From NCBI GenBank assembly GCA_007121755.1, contig SKJZ01000197.1, positions 1 to 26,201 of the forward strand: a stretch of DNA of 26,201 nucleotides, given 5' to 3'. This document shows positions 22,964 through 26,201 of the stretch, piece by piece (position 1 is the stretch's first letter; the number at the start of each line of letters is the position of its first letter). A program made the position numbers and the translations under genes. Source of the DNA: Halorhodospira sp. (lineage in GTDB: Bacteria; Pseudomonadota; Gammaproteobacteria; Nitrococcales; Halorhodospiraceae). Below the pieces are notes generated by a model. The model saw only the letters and a list, made by a program, of their open reading frames with translations. It had not been told where the DNA came from and made no database searches.

Positions 22964-23962
22964 TTACCCGTACCCGGTGGTGGCGATACCGACGTTGTTT
23001 CCCTCCAGCACACGATCGGCACGATAGCTGGAACGAACCAGAGGACCGGCAACCACCTCCAGAAACCCATAATCAAGACCGGCCCGCCGATACGCATCGA
23101 ATTCCTGCGGACCGACATACCGCTCCACCGGCAGATGGTGGGCCGTCGGTTGGAGATACTGACCGAAGGTAACAATGTCGACGCCGGCGCTACGCAAATC
23201 GCGCAGCGCTTCATCGATCTCGCCCTCCGTCTCGCCCAGCCCGACCATCAAGCTCGACTTCGTGAGCACGTCGGGGCGCACCCTTTTCGCCTCACGCAGT
23301 ACTTCCAGGGTCTGATCGTATCCGGCGCGCGCGTCCCGGACCTGATGAGTCAAGCGCCGCACGGTCTCCAGATTCTGGGCGAAGACATCCAGACCCGACT
23401 CGACGACGGTGCGCACCGCCGCCGGATCGCCCCGGAAATCGGGGGTCAACGCCTCCACCGCGGTCTCCGGATTGCTCTCCTTGATGGCGCGCACGCAGGC
23501 ACTATAGTGCCCGGCTCCGCCGTCGGGCAGATCGTCCCGATCCACCGAGGTGATGACCACATAACGCAGCCCCATCAGCCGCACCGATTCAGCGGCGTGC
23601 GCAGGTTCGTCGGGATCGAGACGGCCATGCGGGTTCCCGGTATCGACCGCGCAAAACCGGCAGGCTCGCGTGCATACCGAACCGAGGACCATGAGGGTGG
23701 CGGTCCCGTTGCCCCAGCACTCGCCGATATTGGGGCAGTGAGACTCCTCGCACACCGTGCTCAGCCGATGGCCGTGCACAATCTCGCGGACGCGCAGATA
23801 CCCCGCCCCGGAGGGCGCCCGCACCCGCAACCACTCGGGCTTTCGCAGCCGCGCGGCCGAAGTCGGCGCGGCGCGGCGCTTGATTCCGTCTTTTATGGCC
23901 CGCACGCCATCGCGCTCGAACTTAACCCCGCTAACCACCGGGATTCCCTTAAAATCGGACAT
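22964..23962 (-). CDS. lipA: Lipoyl synthase LipA
   Basis: 332-aa radical-SAM enzyme that inserts two sulfurs into octanoyl groups on lipoyl domains. Auxiliary cluster cysteines C71, C76, C82 (CX4CX5C) and SAM cluster C97, C101, C104 (CX3CX2C) are present, with the C-terminal RSSY that ligates the auxiliary cluster. ATG 23962 (MSDFKG) is favoured over the GTG at 23971 because GGAG is eight bases upstream of the former. Partner lipB is not adjacent, unlike in many relatives; nudL follows. A perfect ATACAA-N4-TTGTAT palindrome is 30 bp upstream. Being an Fe-S enzyme, it depends on carriers such as ApbC also seen in the window. Confidence 0.98.
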   Translation of the reverse strand: MSDFKGIPVVSGVKFERDGVRAIKDGIKRRAAPTSAARLRKPEWLRVRAPSGAGYLRVREIVHGHRLSTVCEESHCPNIGECWGNGTATLMVLGSVCTRACRFCAVDTGNPHGRLDPDEPAHAAESVRLMGLRYVVITSVDRDDLPDGGAGHYSACVRAIKESNPETAVEALTPDFRGDPAAVRTVVESGLDVFAQNLETVRRLTHQVRDARAGYDQTLEVLREAKRVRPDVLTKSSLMVGLGETEGEIDEALRDLRSAGVDIVTFGQYLQPTAHHLPVERYVGPQEFDAYRRAGLDYGFLEVVAGPLVRSSYRADRVLEGNNVGIATTGYG

Positions 23963-23991
23963 GCGAATCACTCCAACCCATGACTTAATGC

Positions 23992-24007
23992 ATACAAATT
24001 ATTGTAT
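23992..24007. promoter_or_regulatory. ATACAA-N4-TTGTAT palindrome upstream of lipA
   Basis: A perfect 6-bp inverted repeat with ATTA between the arms, in a short AT-rich patch between divergent lipA and the ChaN-like gene. Its core CAAATTATTG is identical to the core of the second palindrome before the FliK-like gene. It may be an operator or simply part of the lipA promoter (TACAAT on the minus strand). Confidence 0.4.
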
Positions 24008-24136
24008 CGAAGGGCGCGGCCCGGCGCTTGCTTCGCTTGACGGCCGCGCCCATTCCCCACCCCGCAAATGCTACGCTTGACGCTGACAATGCCCTCCGGA
24101 AAAGCGAGTCGTTCCACCACAAACGGGAGCACCCTG

Positions 24137-25309
24137 GTGACCTTGATGACCGGAAGAAACGGGCGGCCCGCCGTCCGGAACCTCTGCTCCACCGCTGTCG
24201 CGGCCGGCCTCCTGTTGACCGCCGGCGGAGGCACGGCCGCGCAGGAGTGCGGTGCCGCCGGCCGCTGGTGGGCGCCGGAGACACCCGATCGGCTCTTGCG
24301 TACCGACGAAGTCGTCTCGCACATCCGGGAGGCGGACGTTGTGCTCCTGGGGGAGCGGCACGATTTGAAAGACCACCACCGCTGGCAACTCCACACGTTG
24401 GGGGCACTCCAGGGCCAGCCCGGACTGAAGGCGGTCGGTTTCGAAATGTTCAACCGCCCCCACCAACCGGCCCTGGACCAGTGGATCGAGGGGGAGATGG
24501 GTGAACGCGATCTACTGCGGCAAACCGAGTGGCACGCCACCTGGGGCTTTCCGCCGGCCCTCTACACACCACTGTTCCACTTCACGCGCCTCCACCGCAT
24601 GCCCACCGTGGCCTTGAACGTGGAGCGGGGGCTGGTACGGCGCATCCGTGAGGAGGGCTGGGCCAACGTCCCGGAAGATGAGCGTTACGGTATCGGCGAC
24701 CCCGCGCCCGCCACCGAGGGCTACGAGGAACGGCTGGCCGGGGTCTACGCCGGCCACCCCGAGACCGAGAACGGCTTGGAGGGCTTCATGCGCGCCCAGC
24801 TGTTCTGGGACCGCGCCATGGCGGAAGGGCTGGCGGACGCCGCGGAGCGGTTCGGAACCCCGGTGGCCGGCATCGTGGGTCGCGGGCACGCCATGTACGG
24901 CTACGGCATCCCCCACCAATTGAACGACCTCGGGATCGAGAATGTCGTCGTCTTGCTGCCCTGGGATGTCGAGAACGGATGTGCCGCCGATGAAACGCCC
25001 CCGCCGGCCGATTTCCTCTTCGGGATGGTCTCGTACGAAGAGCGCCCGGAAGACCCGCCGCTGCTCGGCATCTTTCTGGAGGAAAGCGACGAAGGGGTCA
25101 CTATCAGCGACGTCATGGAGGAGAGCGTCGCGGAGGAGGCGGGGTTGGCAATCGGCGACGTGGTGCTCACGGCTGCGGGCCGGACTATCGACTCGATCCC
25201 TGATCTGCAAGCCACCGTCCGCCGCCAGCCATCGGGCACGTGGTTGCCGTTGGAGATCCGGCGGGACGGTGAATCCATGGAGATCGTCGCCCGCTTTCCG
25301 GCGCGGTAA
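24137..25309 (+). CDS. ChaN-like (Tiki/DUF399) exported protein with C-terminal PDZ domain
   Basis: About 390 aa. An N-terminal hydrophobic segment (about 15-35, ending GGTAAQE) looks like a Sec signal peptide; a lipobox is not clear. The ChaN/haem-binding-uptake (Tiki-like) domain, about 50-290, shows VVLLGERHDLKDHHRWQ (68-84), GFEMFNR (101-107), the RAQLFWDRAMAEGLADA helix and VGRGHAMYG. Family members are proposed haem or metal-binding envelope proteins. A PDZ domain (about 305-388: GVTISDVMEESVAEEAGL, IGDVVLTAAGRTI) is fused C-terminally. GTG 24137 is preferred because GGGAG lies seven bases upstream; ATG 24146 is possible. A bidirectional terminator follows. Confidence 0.82.
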   Translation: MTLMTGRNGRPAVRNLCSTAVAAGLLLTAGGGTAAQECGAAGRWWAPETPDRLLRTDEVVSHIREADVVLLGERHDLKDHHRWQLHTLGALQGQPGLKAVGFEMFNRPHQPALDQWIEGEMGERDLLRQTEWHATWGFPPALYTPLFHFTRLHRMPTVALNVERGLVRRIREEGWANVPEDERYGIGDPAPATEGYEERLAGVYAGHPETENGLEGFMRAQLFWDRAMAEGLADAAERFGTPVAGIVGRGHAMYGYGIPHQLNDLGIENVVVLLPWDVENGCAADETPPPADFLFGMVSYEERPEDPPLLGIFLEESDEGVTISDVMEESVAEEAGLAIGDVVLTAAGRTIDSIPDLQATVRRQPSGTWLPLEIRRDGESMEIVARFPAR

Positions 25310-25334
25310 CCCAGACGCCGTGCGGCCCGCCCCC

Positions 25335-25375
25335 AAAAAAAACGCCCCACCCGGCTAGGCCGGGCGGGGGTTTGT
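25335..25375. terminator. Bidirectional terminator between the ChaN-like gene and cytochrome c5
   Basis: The stem is CCCC-A-CCCGGC (25345-25355) paired with GCCGGG-C-GGGG (25359-25369), loop TAG. On the minus strand it is followed by eight T (the A run 25335-25342), a strong terminator for cytochrome c5. On the plus strand TTTGTT follows, a weaker tail for the ChaN-like gene. Confidence 0.88.
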
Positions 25376-25394
25376 TAAAAATCGATTCTGCCGA

Positions 25395-25709
25395 TTACTC
25401 AAGGGTGCCCAGCATGTACTCGACGGCGGCCCGGATCTCTTCGTCGCTAGCTTGATGGCCCATCGGCGGCATAGCGCCCTGGCCACCCTTCACCGTCTCG
25501 ACCAATTCGTCAACGCTCTTATCCAGGCGCTCGCCCCAGTCACCGGGGTGACCGACACGCGGCGACTCCGCGGCGCCGAAATCGTGGCAGGAGGCGCAAG
25601 TCGGGACCGTCCCGCCCTTGTAAACGCTCTCGCCGTCGGCCGCATGGGCGGACATGCTACCGGCCATGACCAGAGCGGCGGCGCCCAGCAAAGCAAGCGA
25701 CTTCTTCAT
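25395..25709 (-). CDS. Cytochrome c5-like monohaem cytochrome c
   Basis: 104-aa periplasmic class I cytochrome. Signal peptide MKKSLALLGAAALVMAGS with cleavage near AHA-AD (about 23). Haem attachment C38-A-S-C41-H42 and probable axial methionine in AMPPMG (M80 or M83), the pattern of cytochrome c5/CytC553-type electron carriers. Mature size about 80 aa fits. GAGGAG (25717-25722) before ATG 25709 fixes the start; the longer in-frame reading upstream crosses the intergenic region. Monocistronic, ended by the bidirectional terminator. Confidence 0.93.
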   Translation of the reverse strand: MKKSLALLGAAALVMAGSMSAHAADGESVYKGGTVPTCASCHDFGAAESPRVGHPGDWGERLDKSVDELVETVKGGQGAMPPMGHQASDEEIRAAVEYMLGTLE

Positions 25710-25835
25710 ATTCGATCTCCTCAATATTAAGCAACCCAAATTCATAAAGGATGGTCGGAAAAACCGTGGCTTGTGGGAATCCCGACTTAGCCACGCATAT
25801 ATTAACCAGGGCTCGGCCAAAGTCACACCCCAAGA

Positions 25836-25865
25836 TTCACAAGGAAAGGCCGAATACGCTACAGT
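25836..25865 (+). promoter_or_regulatory. Possible pepN promoter
   Basis: TTCACA (25836-25841) and TACAGT (25860-25865) with an 18-bp spacer, ending 16 bases before the pepN ATG. One and two mismatches from consensus; the very short leader makes this tentative. Confidence 0.3.
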
Positions 25866-25881
25866 TGTAAATTGGAGATGC

Positions 25882-26201
25882 ATGGTGGACCCTCGTTCCG
25901 TGACCTCCCACGCTACCAATGAAGCACATCCCGCCGCCGTACATCTGTCTGACTACCGGCCGCCGCCGTATTTTGTCGATCGGGCCGACCTCTGTTTCGA
26001 ACTCGGCGAAGAGACAACGGAGGTCCGGGCCAGCCTGAAGGTCCGCCGCAATCCGCATTTTTCTCCATCCCCCGCCCCGTTGCGCCTCGACGCCGAAGAG
26101 CTCGAACTGATCGAACTATCGCTGGACGGCCAACCGCTTGATGTCACGGTCCATCGACTAGAGGGCGGGGCCGTGCAGATCGCCACCGTACCGGATCAAT
26201 G
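25882..26201 (+). CDS. pepN: Aminopeptidase N (PepN), 5' part only
   Basis: An open frame from ATG 25882 runs off the window end (106 full codons). The N terminus matches the M1 aminopeptidase N beta domain: VHLSDYRPPPYFVDRADLCF (20-39), LGEETTEVRASLKVRRNP (41-58), PLRLDAEELELIELSLDG (65-82). PepN is a broad cytosolic aminopeptidase. GGAG at 25874-25877 lies four bases before ATG 25882; GTG 25885 has better spacing. Catalytic HEXXH lies beyond the window, so the call rests on the N-terminal domain. Confidence 0.88.
   Translation, partial: MVDPRSVTSHATNEAHPAAVHLSDYRPPPYFVDRADLCFELGEETTEVRASLKVRRNPHFSPSPAPLRLDAEELELIELSLDGQPLDVTVHRLEGGAVQIATVPDQ

Noticed and set aside
22490..23983. 497-aa plus-strand open frame
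   Set aside because: Antisense shadow of nudL and lipA, Arg/Pro/His-rich with no domain; typical of high-GC antisense frames.
25710..25919. 70-residue N-terminal extension of cytochrome c5
   Set aside because: The signal peptide begins at M 25709 with a GAGGAG before it; the extension is intergenic and overlaps pepN.

Overview
The window is about 26 kb of high-GC, tightly packed bacterial chromosome. The gene complement (LpxH, DusA, ApbC/Mrp, DinG, CysS, GltX, LipA, NudL, cytochrome c5, PepN, a DamX-like SPOR protein, Lpp-type lipoprotein) points to a Gammaproteobacterium. My impression is of an Ectothiorhodospiraceae-like or other halophilic/purple-sulfur relative, but that is inference from gene flavour only. 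No phage, IS transposase, CRISPR array or rRNA is visible. Most genes are housekeeping.

Layout. (1) 86-3854, minus strand: a PAS-PAS(LOV-like)-GGDEF-EAL c-di-GMP protein, then moaE, then apbC. (2) 4043-6226, minus: an iron-sulfur DinG-type helicase. (3) 6318-6463: a 146-bp element with long imperfect terminal inverted repeats and two inner hairpins, directly before a plus-strand run of a MenA-like UbiA-family prenyltransferase, an exported M1-type gluzincin peptidase and a GAF-(degenerate GGDEF)-EAL phosphodiesterase (6495-11330). (4) 11353-11429, minus: tRNA-Glu(TTC) with a textbook sigma70 promoter. (5) 11649-14768, plus: a DamX-like AAA/SPOR cell-envelope protein, then an overlapping FliK-like/FlhB-like pair preceded by tandem GTCAA-N4-TTGAC palindromes. 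(6) 14680-17943, minus: the gltX-cysS-DUF2802 operon, whose last gene overlaps the FlhB-like gene tail to tail. (7) 18116-19839: lpxH and dusA, convergent. (8) 19912-22232: a glutaredoxin-like gene, a YafK-type YkuD protein, an Lpp-like lipoprotein ending in lysine, a strong terminator, and a convergent LysM-YkuD L,D-transpeptidase. (9) 22314-23962, minus: lipA-nudL. (10) 24137-25309, plus: a ChaN-like protein with a C-terminal PDZ domain, a bidirectional terminator, cytochrome c5 (minus), and the 5' end of pepN running off the window.

Themes. Two c-di-GMP proteins and a small flagellar-secretion-related pair suggest motility/biofilm control. The YafK-like, Lpp-like and LysM-YkuD genes form a plausible outer-membrane-to-peptidoglycan tethering module and are the most coherent functional group. 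I did not find a clearly novel defence or metabolic system. The items most worth checking are the inverted-repeat element before the prenyltransferase gene, the Lpp tethering neighbourhood, the LOV-derived domain that has lost its photochemical residues, and the palindrome pair before the FliK-like gene.
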